NCBI RefSeq assembly: GCF_001279525.1
Contig: NZ_LGDY01000107.1
Coordinates: 1 to 64,000, forward strand
Direction: 5' to 3'
Length of the DNA: 64,000 nt
DNA from: Nocardia sp. NRRL S-836
Lineage (GTDB): Bacteria; Actinomycetota; Actinomycetes; Mycobacteriales; Pseudonocardiaceae
Shown here: positions 47,422-56,229 of the stretch, one piece after another
How the letters are laid out: every line of letters starts with the position of its first letter
Numbering within the stretch: position 1 is the stretch's first letter
Made by a program: the position numbers and the translations under genes
The notes under the pieces: generated by a model
Database searches by the model: none
What the model was told of the DNA's origin: nothing
Seen by the model: the letters and a program-made list of their open reading frames with translations, nothing else

Positions 47422-48759
47422 ATGTCGTCGATCCGCACGCTCGGCGCCGCCACCGCTGTGTTGCTCCTAGCCTCTGCCTGTGCCGGCGCGGGAGGTGGTG
47501 GAGGCGGCGGCGCCGACTCCGTGAACGTCCTGATGGTGAACAACCCGCAGATGCAGGACCTGCAGAAGCTCACCGCCGACAACTTCACCAAGGACACCGG
47601 CATCAAGGTGAACTTCACCGTGCTGCCGGAGAACGACGTCCGCGACAAGATCAGCCAGGACTTCTCCAGCCAGGCCGGCCAGTACGACGTCGCCACGATC
47701 TCCAACTACGAGACGCCGATGTACGCCAAGAACGGCTGGCTGGCGCCGATGGACGACTTCGTGGCCAAGGACAGCGCGTTCGACCAGGCGGACATCCTGG
47801 AGCCGATCAAGCAGTCGCTCACGGCCGCCGACGGCAAGGTGTACGCGCAGCCGTTCTACGGCGAGTCGTCGTTCCTCATGTACCGCAAGGACATCTTCGA
47901 GGCCAAGGGCGTCACGCTGCCGGAGAAGCCGACCTGGCAGCAGGTCGCCGAGGCGGCGCAGAAGGTCGCCACGCCCGAGGTGCGCGGCATCTGCCTGCGC
48001 GGCCAGCCGGGCTGGGGCCAGGTCATGGCGCCGCTCACGACGGTCGTGAACACCTTCGGCGGCACGTGGTTCACCAAGGACTGGCAGGCGCAGGTCAACG
48101 CGCCGGAGTTCAAGGAGGCCACCAAGTTCTACGTCGACCTGGTGCGCAACCACGGTGAGGCGGGCGCCCCGCAGGCCGGGTTCGCCGAGTGCCTGAACAA
48201 CATGACGCAGGGCAAGGTCGCGATGTGGTACGACGCCACGGTCGCCGCCGGTCTGCTGGAGGCCGCCGACTCGCCGGTCAAGGGCAAGCTCGGTTTCACG
48301 CAGGCGCCGGTCGTGAAGACCGACAGCTCCGGCTGGCTCTACACCTGGGCGTTCGGCATCCAGAAGGCGTCGAAGAAGCAGGACGCGGCCTGGAAGTTCA
48401 TCTCGTGGGCGTCCGGCAAGGGCTACGAGGAGCTGGTCGGCACCAAGCTCGGCTGGTCGAAGCTCCCGGACGGCAAGCGTTCGTCGACCTATCAGCGCGC
48501 CGAGTACAAGCAGTCCTCCGGCACGTTCTCCGCGCAGGCGGAGGCCGCGATCAAGGCCGCGAAGCCGCTCAACCCCGGTGTGCAGCCCCGCCCGGCGCCC
48601 GGCATCCAGTTCGTCGGCATCCCCGAGTTCACCGACCTCGGCACGCAGGTCTCGCAGCAGGTCAGCTCGGCGATCGCGGGCGCGGTGTCGGTGGACGACG
48701 CGCTGAACAACGGTCAGACACTCGCAGAGAAGGTCGCCGCGAAGTACAAGGGCCAGTGA
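47422..48759 (+). CDS. Polyol/sugar ABC transporter substrate-binding lipoprotein
   Basis: 445 residues. Lipobox LLASAC, a Gly run, then a solute-binding fold: VLMVNNPQMQDLQKL, YDVATISNYETPMYAKNGW and AQPFYGESSFLMYRKDIF. It resembles sorbitol/mannitol-type binding proteins. The alcohol dehydrogenase at the operon end supports a polyol. ATG at 47422 after GAAAGGAACC. Confidence 0.9.
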   Translation: MSSIRTLGAATAVLLLASACAGAGGGGGGGADSVNVLMVNNPQMQDLQKLTADNFTKDTGIKVNFTVLPENDVRDKISQDFSSQAGQYDVATISNYETPMYAKNGWLAPMDDFVAKDSAFDQADILEPIKQSLTAADGKVYAQPFYGESSFLMYRKDIFEAKGVTLPEKPTWQQVAEAAQKVATPEVRGICLRGQPGWGQVMAPLTTVVNTFGGTWFTKDWQAQVNAPEFKEATKFYVDLVRNHGEAGAPQAGFAECLNNMTQGKVAMWYDATVAAGLLEAADSPVKGKLGFTQAPVVKTDSSGWLYTWAFGIQKASKKQDAAWKFISWASGKGYEELVGTKLGWSKLPDGKRSSTYQRAEYKQSSGTFSAQAEAAIKAAKPLNPGVQPRPAPGIQFVGIPEFTDLGTQVSQQVSSAIAGAVSVDDALNNGQTLAEKVAAKYKGQ

Positions 48760-48772
48760 AGGGGCCGTTGAC

Positions 48773-49705
48773 ATGGCAGTCATGACGCAGGCGCGGCCGG
48801 ACGTGGACGACCGGCCGCCGCCCGCTCCCCGCAAGCCTGCGAACCGGTGGCTCAGGCGCGCTCCCCTGCTGCCCGCGTTGATCTTCCTGGTCATCGTGAC
48901 GCAGCTGCCCTTCGTGGCCACCCTGGTCATCTCGTTCATGAGGTGGAACTCGCTGGACCCCGCCGGGCGCGGGTTCGCCGGGTTCGACAACTACGTCAAC
49001 GTCTTCACCGACCCCGACCTGCGCTCGTCGGTCGTCAACACGATCGTGCTGACGGCGTCGGTCGTGCTCATCAGCCTGGTCCTCGGGCTGGGGCTGGCCC
49101 TGTTGCTGGACAAGAAGTTCGCCGGCCGCGGGTTCGTGCGCACCATGCTGATCGCGCCGTTCCTCGTGGTGCCGGTGGCGGCGGCGCTGATCTGGAAGCA
49201 CGTGCTCTACAACCCGGAGTACGGCCTGTTCAACGGAATCCTGAACTGGCTGGGCTTCGACGCCCAGCCGGACTGGATCAGCTCCATGCCGATGACCGCC
49301 GTCGTGCTGTCGCTGGTGTGGCAGTGGACGCCGTTCATGATGCTGATCCTGCTGGCCGGGCTGCAGTCCCGGCCGGTGGAACCGGTCGAGGCGGCCAGGA
49401 TCGACGGCGCGTCACCGTTCCAGGTGTTCCGCTACCTCACGTTCCCGCACCTGCGGCAGTACCTGGAGCTCGGCGGCCTGCTCGGGTCGATCTACGTCGT
49501 GCAGAACTTCGACGCCGTCTTCACGATCACGTCGGGTGGCCTGGGCACGGCGAACCTGCCGTACATGATCTACCAGACCTTCTACCAGGCCCACGAGTAC
49601 GGCGAGGCGTCCGCGGCGGGTGTGATCGTGGTGGCGGGCTCGATCCTGATCGCCACGTTCGCGTTGCGCGTGGTGTCCTCGCTGTTCAAGGAGGAGGCGC
49701 GATGA
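48773..49705 (+). CDS. Polyol/sugar ABC transporter permease 1
   Basis: 310 residues; a Pro-rich cytosolic tail of about 28 residues precedes six helices. EAA loop: VEPVEAARIDGASPFQVFRYLTF. It overlaps the next gene by ATGA. SmoF-like. Confidence 0.91.
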   Translation: MAVMTQARPDVDDRPPPAPRKPANRWLRRAPLLPALIFLVIVTQLPFVATLVISFMRWNSLDPAGRGFAGFDNYVNVFTDPDLRSSVVNTIVLTASVVLISLVLGLGLALLLDKKFAGRGFVRTMLIAPFLVVPVAAALIWKHVLYNPEYGLFNGILNWLGFDAQPDWISSMPMTAVVLSLVWQWTPFMMLILLAGLQSRPVEPVEAARIDGASPFQVFRYLTFPHLRQYLELGGLLGSIYVVQNFDAVFTITSGGLGTANLPYMIYQTFYQAHEYGEASAAGVIVVAGSILIATFALRVVSSLFKEEAR

Positions 49706-50517
49706 GTCCCAAGTGGGTTGGACACTGCTGGGGCGTGCTCGCCTGGTTCTTCGGTCTGCTGTTCTTCGCGCCGGTGGCGTGGATGTTCCTGACCTCGCTG
49801 CACAGCGAGTCGGACGCGGCCACGAACCCGCCGTCGCTCGCGGCACCGCTGACCTTCGACGGGTACGCGGAGTTCTTCGACGCAGGCGCGTGGCCGCCGC
49901 TGCTCAACTCGTTCAGCGCGTCCATCGGGTCGACGATCATCGTGCTGCTGCTGGCGATCCCGGCCGCGTACGCGTTGTCGATCAAGCCGGTGGAGAAGTG
50001 GACGGACGTCCTGTTCTTCTTCCTGTCCACCAAGATGATGCCGGTCGTCGCGGCGCTGCTGCCGATCTACCTGATCGCGCAGTTCGCCGGGATGCTCGAC
50101 AACATCTCGTTCCTCACGCTGCTGTACACCTCGATGAACCTGCCGATCGCGGTGTGGCTCATGCGGTCGTTCCTGTCCGAGGTGCCGAAGGAGATCCTGG
50201 AGGCCGCGTCGATCGACGGCGCCGGGCTCCTCACGATCCTGCGCAGGGTCGTGGCGCCGATCGCGATGCCCGGCATCTCGGCGACGGCGTTGATCTGCTT
50301 CATCTTCAGCTGGAACGAACTGCTGTTCGCACGGGTGCTCACCGGCGTCGTCGCCGGCACCGCACCCGTCTACCTCACCGGGTTCGTCACCTCGCAGGGC
50401 CTGTTCCTCGCGAAGGTGTGCGCGGCCGCGGTCGTGGTGTCTCTGCCGGTGCTCATCGCCGGGTTCGCCGCCCAGGACAAGCTCGTCCAGGGCCTCTCGT
50501 TGGGAGCGGTCAAGTGA
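49702..50517 (+). CDS. Polyol/sugar ABC transporter permease 2
   Basis: 271 residues, six helices, with EAA loop KEILEAASIDGAGLLTILRR and the TSLHSESDAATNPPSL segment. The ATG at 49702 follows GGAGGAG. It overlaps the dehydrogenase gene by GTGA. No ATPase gene in the operon; SmoG-like. Confidence 0.91.
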   Translation: MSPKWVGHCWGVLAWFFGLLFFAPVAWMFLTSLHSESDAATNPPSLAAPLTFDGYAEFFDAGAWPPLLNSFSASIGSTIIVLLLAIPAAYALSIKPVEKWTDVLFFFLSTKMMPVVAALLPIYLIAQFAGMLDNISFLTLLYTSMNLPIAVWLMRSFLSEVPKEILEAASIDGAGLLTILRRVVAPIAMPGISATALICFIFSWNELLFARVLTGVVAGTAPVYLTGFVTSQGLFLAKVCAAAVVVSLPVLIAGFAAQDKLVQGLSLGAVK

Positions 50518-51503
50518 AAGCAGCAGTGATCACGGGCGTCGGGTCCATCGAAGTGACCACTGTGGACGATCCCAGGTGCGGCCCGCGCGAAGTGGTCGTG
50601 GACGTGGCGGCCTGCGGTCTGTGCGGCACGGACCTGCACATCCTGCAGGGCGAGTTCGCGCCCACCCTGCCGGTCGTGCCGGGCCACGAGTTCGCGGGCA
50701 CGGTCGTGGAGATCGGCGCGCAGGTGACCGAGGTGAAGGTCGGCGACCGCGTGGCCGTCGACCCGTCGCTGTACTGCCACGAGTGCCGGATGTGCCGCTC
50801 GGGCAAGAGCAACCTGTGCGAGCGCTGGGCGGCCATCGGCGTCACCACGGCCGGTGGCGCGGCGGAGTACGCGGTCGCGCCGGTGGCGAACTGCGTGAAG
50901 CTGCCCGACCACGTGCGCACCGAGGACGCGGCGCTCATCGAGCCGCTGTCGTGCGCGGTGCGCGGCTACGACGTGCTGCGCTCGCAGATGGCGTCACGGG
51001 TGCTGATCTACGGCTCGGGCACGATGGGCCTGATGATGCTGCAGCTCGGCAAGCTGACCGGCGCGTCGTCGATCGACATCGTCGACCTCAACGCCGAACG
51101 GCTCAAGACCGCGGTGCAGCTCGGCGTCACGGCCGCGGCGGCGTCGGCGGACGAGCTGGACCGGCCGCAGGGCTGGGACGTCGTCATCGACGCCACCGGC
51201 AACGAGAAGGCCATCCAGGACGGGCTGGGCCGGGTCGCGAAGGGCGGCACGTTCCTGCAGTTCGGCGTCTCGGACTACTCGGCGCGCGTCACGATCGAGC
51301 CGTACAAGATCTACAACCAGGAGATCACGATCACCGGCTCGATGGCGGTGCTGCACTCGTTCGAACGGGCGGCCGACCTGTTCGCGACCGGTGTGCTCGA
51401 CCCGGAGGTGTTCATCAGCGACCGGCTGCCGCTGGACGACTACGCCGGTGCGCTCGACCAGTTCAAGGCGGGCAAGGGCCGCAAGATCCAGGTCCTGCCG
51501 TGA
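50514..51503 (+). CDS. Zinc-dependent medium-chain alcohol (polyol) dehydrogenase
   Basis: 329 residues. Catalytic zinc ligands: Cys in ACGLCGTDLH, His-Glu in GHEFAGTV. The four structural-zinc cysteines lie in the segment CHECRMCRSGKSNLC. The NAD-binding YGSGTMGLMMLQLG is a slight variant of GxGxxG. It probably oxidises the imported polyol to a ketose. Last gene of the operon, then a strong terminator. Confidence 0.9.
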   Translation: MKAAVITGVGSIEVTTVDDPRCGPREVVVDVAACGLCGTDLHILQGEFAPTLPVVPGHEFAGTVVEIGAQVTEVKVGDRVAVDPSLYCHECRMCRSGKSNLCERWAAIGVTTAGGAAEYAVAPVANCVKLPDHVRTEDAALIEPLSCAVRGYDVLRSQMASRVLIYGSGTMGLMMLQLGKLTGASSIDIVDLNAERLKTAVQLGVTAAAASADELDRPQGWDVVIDATGNEKAIQDGLGRVAKGGTFLQFGVSDYSARVTIEPYKIYNQEITITGSMAVLHSFERAADLFATGVLDPEVFISDRLPLDDYAGALDQFKAGKGRKIQVLP

Positions 51504-51507
51504 GCTG

Positions 51508-51552
51508 ACGGGTTCTGCCTGCCTGCCCGGTCGGCAGGCGGGCAGAACCCGT
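51508..51552. terminator. 20-bp hairpin between the polyol operon and the Imm1 gene
   Basis: Arms 51508-51527 and 51533-51552 pair over 20 positions with a single G-T pair. It lies between converging genes and should stop both transcripts. Confidence 0.85.
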
Positions 51553-51554
51553 TC

Positions 51555-51974
51555 TCAGTCCTCGACCACCTGGAGAGCCGGGAAGTCCGCCGGGATGAAC
51601 CCGCCGTGGTCGAGGTAGGCCGTCAGCACCGAGCGCACGGTGGAAAGCGGCACGACGTGGCGCGCGGGGATCTCCTGGGCATGTGCCGAGTAGTCGAACA
51701 GCACTGTCCCGCCGGCCTCCGGGTCGCCGGCCGTGGCCCGCGAGGGATTCCACAACTCGTAGACGAAACCGGACTCCGGCCCGATGCCCGCCTGGAGCGC
51801 GGGGAAGGCGTACGGGTTCTCGGCGTCGACCCCGATCTCGACGATCGAGGGGATCGTTTCACCCTCTGACAGCGCGATCACACGCGCGACCAGCTCGGAC
51901 AGCTCGTCGTGAGTGCTGACCAGGAGTGGGGACCTCCCGGACTCGAAGTCGAAGACCGCTCTCAGTGTCACCAC
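51555..51974 (-). CDS. Imm1-like immunity protein
   Basis: 139 residues, acidic, with IPSIVEIGVD, LQAGIGPESGFVYELW and a VPLSTVRSVLTAYLDHGGFIPADF end, the general pattern of Imm1 immunity proteins that neutralise deaminase or nuclease toxins of polymorphic toxin systems. The assignment is from pattern memory. A short frame directly upstream (52024-52242) looks like the start of such a toxin without its catalytic end. Confidence 0.7.
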   Translation of the reverse strand: MVTLRAVFDFESGRSPLLVSTHDELSELVARVIALSEGETIPSIVEIGVDAENPYAFPALQAGIGPESGFVYELWNPSRATAGDPEAGGTVLFDYSAHAQEIPARHVVPLSTVRSVLTAYLDHGGFIPADFPALQVVED

Positions 51975-52023
51975 GGCACCTTCTCACCTCCTGTGATCGT
52001 CTGTGCTCACCATCTCCTGTTCA

Positions 52024-52242
52024 TCAGGATCTGAGCGAACCATCGCCCGTATGTCTTCTGGCCCCGCTCCCGCACAGGCGGCAGGAGCTGAGCACGGAGT
52101 CATGAGGCAACCCCGACGAGTTTCGGATTTCTTCCGCCAGCTCCGCTGCCGTGTGCGCCGCACCGATTGCCCGATCGATCTTGTCGAGCACTGCCCGTAG
52201 CACTTTTACGACTTCACCGAGTGTTGGCACATGCCCTTCCAC
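52024..52242 (-). pseudogene. Possible truncated toxin N-terminus next to Imm1
   Basis: 72 codons from the GTG at 52242. The first 40 residues (LGEVVKVLRAVLDKIDRAIG, then AAHTAAELAEEI) form a helical segment like the N-terminal helices of actinobacterial polymorphic toxins. After SSG the sequence loses that character and ends. It lies 49 bases upstream of the immunity gene. I read it as a deleted toxin gene whose immunity partner survived. Confidence 0.45.
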
Positions 52243-52375
52243 GGCCGATGATCGCACGCGACACAACGAGAACAGTCGCGTCAGTGACCGGCTGTCGCTG
52301 GACGAGCACCGCGTAGATCGTGCAGGTGATGATCCAGAACCACATCCGCTGCGACCTGGTCGGGCGATCGGGCAT
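52214..52375 (-). CDS. Small membrane peptide, doubtful
   Basis: 53 codons from the ATG at 52375, with one hydrophobic segment (MWFWIITCTIYAVLV) and basic flanks. It overlaps the toxin stub by 29 bases on the same strand. No ribosome site of note. It could be a real small membrane protein or chance. Confidence 0.3.
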   Translation of the reverse strand: MPDRPTRSQRMWFWIITCTIYAVLVQRQPVTDATVLVVSRAIIGRGRACANTR

Positions 52376-52500
52376 CGGAAGAATCCCTTCAGTCCTGAAG
52401 ACGAACCGTGCGCCACCGGAAACGAGCGACGCGCTGTCGTACGCCCGGCACGCCGTGAAGTGGGTACCCAGCCGCAACCGGCACGTGTCCCTGAGTGAGC

Positions 52501-52536
52501 GGGTGGCCCCGATCGTCGCAACGATCGGGGCCACCC
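52501..52536 (+). terminator. 15-bp perfect hairpin
   Basis: GGGTGGCCCCGATCG (52501-52515) and its exact complement (52522-52536) with a 6-base loop, in the gap before the 94-aa gene. The stretch 52376-52572 shows no other gene. Confidence 0.75.
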
Positions 52537-52572
52537 GTGTATCTGCGTGAACGGACCCAGCTCCTCTAGGGC

Positions 52573-52857
52573 ATGTCGAAGTCCGAGCAGAAAGCCGGGC
52601 AGGAAGTACAGCTGCCGCCCTACTTCTCGACCATGTCAGACGAAGAGCTCCTGTCCTGGTACGCGGAGCTTCAGGCGCGGGCGATGAACCCGCAGCCTGG
52701 TGACGTCGATTTCGACCACACCCACAAGCCGGCCCAGCCGATGACCGTGGAGCAGCTGCGGCACCGGCTCATGACCTTCCGGGGGTGGCCGGGCGGTCTC
52801 GGCACGATGGACGCCGGTTCTCCGTTCCACAACCTGTGGCACTGGCTCAGCGACTGA
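52573..52857 (+). CDS. Hypothetical soluble protein upstream of the histidine kinase
   Basis: 94 residues, soluble, rich in His and Trp toward the end (FDHTHKPAQPMT; FHNLWHWLSD). No family recognised. ATG at 52573 with a weak TAGGGC upstream. Its stop overlaps a CTG that could start the kinase, so the two may be translated together. Confidence 0.5.
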   Translation: MSKSEQKAGQEVQLPPYFSTMSDEELLSWYAELQARAMNPQPGDVDFDHTHKPAQPMTVEQLRHRLMTFRGWPGGLGTMDAGSPFHNLWHWLSD

Positions 52858-54710
52858 CCCGCGGCGAGGTCCTCCTCGCCCGGGTCGTCGGCGTGCTGGT
52901 GGCCGCCTGTGTGCTGTACGGCTTGGTGCACATGGTGGTCACCGGCGCGGTCTCGCATCCGCGCAACTGGCTCGTGGCCTTCGCCTGCACCCTGCTCGGG
53001 GTGCGGGTGATCGGTCACGTCGAACGGTCTGCGGTCGGGTGGTTGTTGCTGGTCATGGGGTTGTTCGGCGGGATCACGGTCGCGGTCGCGGGGCAGCCGG
53101 TCGACCATCCCGCGCGCTGGGTCGAGGCGTGGATCTGGTGGCCTACCTACGCGCTGCTGCCGGCTGTCGCGCTGGTCTTCCCCAGCGGCAGGCCGTTGAG
53201 CGACCGGTGGTGGTTCGCCATCGGGGCGAGTGTGCTGAGTGCCGTCTTCGGCACGGTCGGGATCGCCTGGGGGTCGTGGGGTGATCCCGCGGGGTTCTGG
53301 CGCAACGGTGGCGGGGGGGCCGCCAAGACGATCACGCTGGTCGCCGTGCTCGCGGCCGGGGTGTCGGTCGTGGCGGCGGTGGTGGCGTTGTTCCTGCGCT
53401 GGCGGCGGGCCGAGGGGGACGAACGGCGGCTGCTCGTGTGGGCGTTCGCGTTGCTGGCGCTGGCGGTCGTGGCGACCGTGGTGGAGACGACGGACGGGCG
53501 CTTCGCGTGGGTCGTTGGCGTGCTGGCTTTTCCGGCGGCCGCGGTCATCGCCATCGTGCGGTACGGGTTGTACGACATCAGCCTGCTGATCCACCGGTCG
53601 TTGCTCTACGGCACGTTGACGGTCGCGTTGCTGCTGATCTACCTGGGTGTGATGCTGGCGGCCGGTGAGCTGTTCAGCAACGACGCCGAGGTCATCGGGG
53701 TCGTCGCGGCGGGGCTGGTGTTCGCGCCGTTCCGCGGCTGGCTGCAGAGGAAGCTCGACCGGTGGCTCTACGGCCAGCGGGCTGATCCGCATGCCGCGCT
53801 GTCGACGTTGAGCGAGAAGCTCGAACGGTCGCAGGACGTGCTGCCGACCGTCGCGCAGACGGTCGCCGAGTCGTTGAAGCTGCCGTACGTGGCGATCCGG
53901 GGCGGGTCGGTGCTCGCCGAGCACGGGCGCAGCCGCGGGTGGCCGCAGCTGCGCTTCCCGATGACGTACCGCGGATCGCTCGTCGGCGACCTCGTGGTGG
54001 AGCCGCGGGCGCCGGACGAACGGTTGAGCGACAAGGAGCTCAGCCTGCTCGTGGACCTGGCCCGGTCCACCGCCCCCGCCGCGCAGTCGATGAAGCTCAC
54101 CGCGGACCTCCAGCTCGCGCGGGAACGGCTCGTGCGTGCCCGCGAAGAAGAACGGCTGCGGCTGCGGCGTGACCTGCACGACGGCGTGGGGCCCGCGCTG
54201 GTCGGGATCCGGTTGCAGCTCAGGGCGTTGCGGCGGTCGATGGGTGAGGCGCTCGACCCGGTGCTGGGTGACGTCGACTCCACCGCGGGCGAGGTGCGCA
54301 GGCTCGTCGACGGGCTGCGGCCGCCGATCCTCGACCAGGGGCTGGCGCTGGCCGTGCGCGACGAGGCGGCGCGGTTCCACGGCGAGCTGACGGTGCGGGT
54401 GGAGGCGGAGGAGGTCGAGGGGCTGTCCGCCGCCGTCGAGGTGGCCGCCTACCGGATCGTCGCGGAGGCGTTGACGAACACCGCACGGCACTCGGGCGCG
54501 CGCAACTGCGTGATCACGGTCCGGCACGACGGGGACCTCGTCGTGGAGGTCGTGGACGACGGCAACGGCGTCGCGGCGGACGCGAGACCCGGCGTCGGGC
54601 TGGACTCGATGCGGGAACGCTGCGCCGAGCTGGGCGGATCGTGCACAGTGGGACCCGCACAGCCACACGGCACACGGGTGGTCGCGCGGCTTCCGCTGGA
54701 AGTCCGATGA
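52785..54710 (+). CDS. Sensor histidine kinase, NarL/LiaS (HisKA_3) type
   Basis: Up to 641 residues. About eight membrane segments (from VVGVLVAACVLYGLVHMVV to TLTVALLLIYLGVMLAAG), a GAF-like linker, the HisKA_3 box LRRDLHDGVGPALVGIRLQL with the phosphorylated His, and an ATPase domain with EALTNTARHSGA and DDGNGV. The start is uncertain: GTG 52785 overlaps the previous gene by 73 bases, CTG 52854 overlaps its stop as CTGA, GTG 52893 cuts into the first helix. Its partner is the adjacent response regulator. Confidence 0.88.
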   Translation: MAGRSRHDGRRFSVPQPVALAQRLTRGEVLLARVVGVLVAACVLYGLVHMVVTGAVSHPRNWLVAFACTLLGVRVIGHVERSAVGWLLLVMGLFGGITVAVAGQPVDHPARWVEAWIWWPTYALLPAVALVFPSGRPLSDRWWFAIGASVLSAVFGTVGIAWGSWGDPAGFWRNGGGGAAKTITLVAVLAAGVSVVAAVVALFLRWRRAEGDERRLLVWAFALLALAVVATVVETTDGRFAWVVGVLAFPAAAVIAIVRYGLYDISLLIHRSLLYGTLTVALLLIYLGVMLAAGELFSNDAEVIGVVAAGLVFAPFRGWLQRKLDRWLYGQRADPHAALSTLSEKLERSQDVLPTVAQTVAESLKLPYVAIRGGSVLAEHGRSRGWPQLRFPMTYRGSLVGDLVVEPRAPDERLSDKELSLLVDLARSTAPAAQSMKLTADLQLARERLVRAREEERLRLRRDLHDGVGPALVGIRLQLRALRRSMGEALDPVLGDVDSTAGEVRRLVDGLRPPILDQGLALAVRDEAARFHGELTVRVEAEEVEGLSAAVEVAAYRIVAEALTNTARHSGARNCVITVRHDGDLVVEVVDDGNGVAADARPGVGLDSMRERCAELGGSCTVGPAQPHGTRVVARLPLEVR

Positions 54711-54766
54711 CGCCGGAAGTCCGGTGACGCCAGAAGTCCGAGGATGCTGGAGGTTCGATGACGCGC
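54699..54766. repeat. 17-bp tandem repeat, four copies, at the kinase-regulator junction
   Basis: Units at 54699, 54716, 54733 and 54750 share GAAGTCCGATGACGCCG with growing divergence in the last two. Unit 1 holds the kinase stop, unit 4 holds the regulator ATG. The array looks like slippage that lengthened the spacer and multiplied a GAxGTTCGATGACG start-like context. Confidence 0.75.
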
Positions 54767-55399
54767 GTCGTGATCGCGGACGACCACCCGGTGTTCCGGC
54801 GCGGCATGAAGGCGTTGCTGGACGGCGAGGACGGCATCTCCGTCGTCGGCGAGGCGGCGGACGGCGTCGAGGCCGTGGCCGTGGTGCTGGCGACCGAGCC
54901 GGACGTCGTCGTGCTGGACCTGCACATGCCACGGCTGGGCGGCGTCGAGGCGGCCAAGCAGATGATCGGGGCGCTGCCCGGGGTCGGCGTGCTGGTGCTG
55001 ACGATGCACGAGGACGACGAACTGGTCTTCGCCGCCATGCGGGCCGGCGCGCGCGGCTACCTCGTCAAGACCACGGACGACGAGGAGATCGTGCGCGCGG
55101 TGCAGGCCATCGGAGCCGGTGAGGCGATCTTCAGCGCGACCATCGCCCAGCGCATGATGGGCTACTTCACCGCGATCTCGTCGTCCAAGGCCGTGGTGTT
55201 CCCCCAGCTGACGGACCGCGAACGCGACGTGCTGGAGCTGATGGCGTCCGGCAAGGACAACGCCTCCATCGCGCACCGGCTCAGCCTCTCGCAGAAGACC
55301 GTCCGCAACCGGGTGTCCGCGATCTTCACGAAACTGCAGGTCGCGGACCGCGCGCAGGCCATCGTCGCCGCGCGCGAGGCCGGGCTGGGCAGCTCCTGA
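54758..55399 (+). CDS. NarL/FixJ-type response regulator
   Basis: 213 residues. Receiver domain with acidic pocket ADDHP, phospho-acceptor D54 (VVLDLHMP) and Lys in YLVKTTDD; LuxR-type helix-turn-helix LTDRERDVLELMASGKDNAS at the C-terminus. Forms a pair with the upstream kinase. Targets are not evident; no gene downstream in the same direction is tightly linked. Confidence 0.95.
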   Translation: MTRVVIADDHPVFRRGMKALLDGEDGISVVGEAADGVEAVAVVLATEPDVVVLDLHMPRLGGVEAAKQMIGALPGVGVLVLTMHEDDELVFAAMRAGARGYLVKTTDDEEIVRAVQAIGAGEAIFSATIAQRMMGYFTAISSSKAVVFPQLTDRERDVLELMASGKDNASIAHRLSLSQKTVRNRVSAIFTKLQVADRAQAIVAAREAGLGSS

Positions 55400-55501
55400 C
55401 CAACCGCGGTCCCGGTCGGCTGAGGACACCGGTCACCTGACAGCGGGACACGTCCCCGGTTTGGATCGGCGCATCCGCCGAGCTTTCAGGGAGCCCCGCC
55501 C

Positions 55502-56053
55502 ATGGACATCACCTGGGACGTCGCACACGCACGGCTCAGCCACGACCGCATGCTGCACATCACCAAGGCGCTCGTCTCGATGCGCCCCGACACGGTCACG
55601 CTGGGCGGCGGGGAACCGCTCACCGTGCCCGGTCTCTTCGAGATCGTCGACCAGTTCCGCCAGGCCGGGATCGACGTCGTCCTGCGCACGTCCGGCAAGT
55701 CGCTGCACCCGTCGATGGTGCGCACGCTCCTCGCGTCGTGCGCGCGCATCGAGGTGTGCGCGATGGCGTTCACCCACGCACTGCACGCCCTGCACCTGCT
55801 CGACATCGGCGCCGCCAAGCTCGACCGGTACGCCGTGTTCGGCCTCGACGCCACCGGCGTCCGGCGCGGCTTCGACCGCCTGGAGGACTTCTGCGCCACC
55901 ACCGCGTTCGACCTGCCGCGCCTCGCGTTCATCGCGCTGGGCGACAGCATCGGCCGCGACCACGCGCAGTACCTGCAGTCGCTGGCCCCTCAGACCGTCC
56001 GCGTGACGGTCGAGACCGCGAACACCTCGGTCGCGATCAGCCGATCCAGCTGA
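55502..56053 (+). CDS. Radical-SAM-like protein lacking the CxxxCxxC motif
   Basis: 183 residues. TVTLGGGEPLTVPGLFEIVD and VVLRTSGKSLHP match the GGEP motif and third strand of the radical SAM barrel, but the first strand with CxxxCxxC is absent: the N-terminus is only MDITWDVAHARLSHDRMLHI. No iron-sulfur cluster could bind in the usual way. It may be a truncated relic or a partner protein that kept the fold. The sequence looks well conserved in style with no internal stop. Confidence 0.6.
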   Translation: MDITWDVAHARLSHDRMLHITKALVSMRPDTVTLGGGEPLTVPGLFEIVDQFRQAGIDVVLRTSGKSLHPSMVRTLLASCARIEVCAMAFTHALHALHLLDIGAAKLDRYAVFGLDATGVRRGFDRLEDFCATTAFDLPRLAFIALGDSIGRDHAQYLQSLAPQTVRVTVETANTSVAISRSS

Positions 56054-56213
56054 CCAACGCACGCCACGCGGGAGACGAGAACGTGAGCACGTCACCGCTC
56101 ACGTTCTTGGTGTCCCGCACGCGCGCGTCCTGGGCCAACGACACCTCCACGCAGCTGCTTTCGCCCGTCCCACCGCTGTAGCTGCTCTTGCGCCAGGTCC
56201 GTTCCGGGGTCAT
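56037..56213 (-). CDS. DUF397 protein, copy A
   Basis: 58 residues: MTPERTWRKSSYSGGTG at the start, CVEVSLAQDARVRDTKN in the middle, FSSPAWRALVSWIG at the end. These small proteins always travel with XRE regulators of the type upstream and are thought to form a regulator/partner pair. ATG at 56213. Its 3' end overlaps the radical-SAM-like gene by 17 bases on the other strand. Confidence 0.85.
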   Translation of the reverse strand: MTPERTWRKSSYSGGTGESSCVEVSLAQDARVRDTKNVSGDVLTFSSPAWRALVSWIG

Positions 56214-56229
56214 GAGAATCCTCTCCCGA

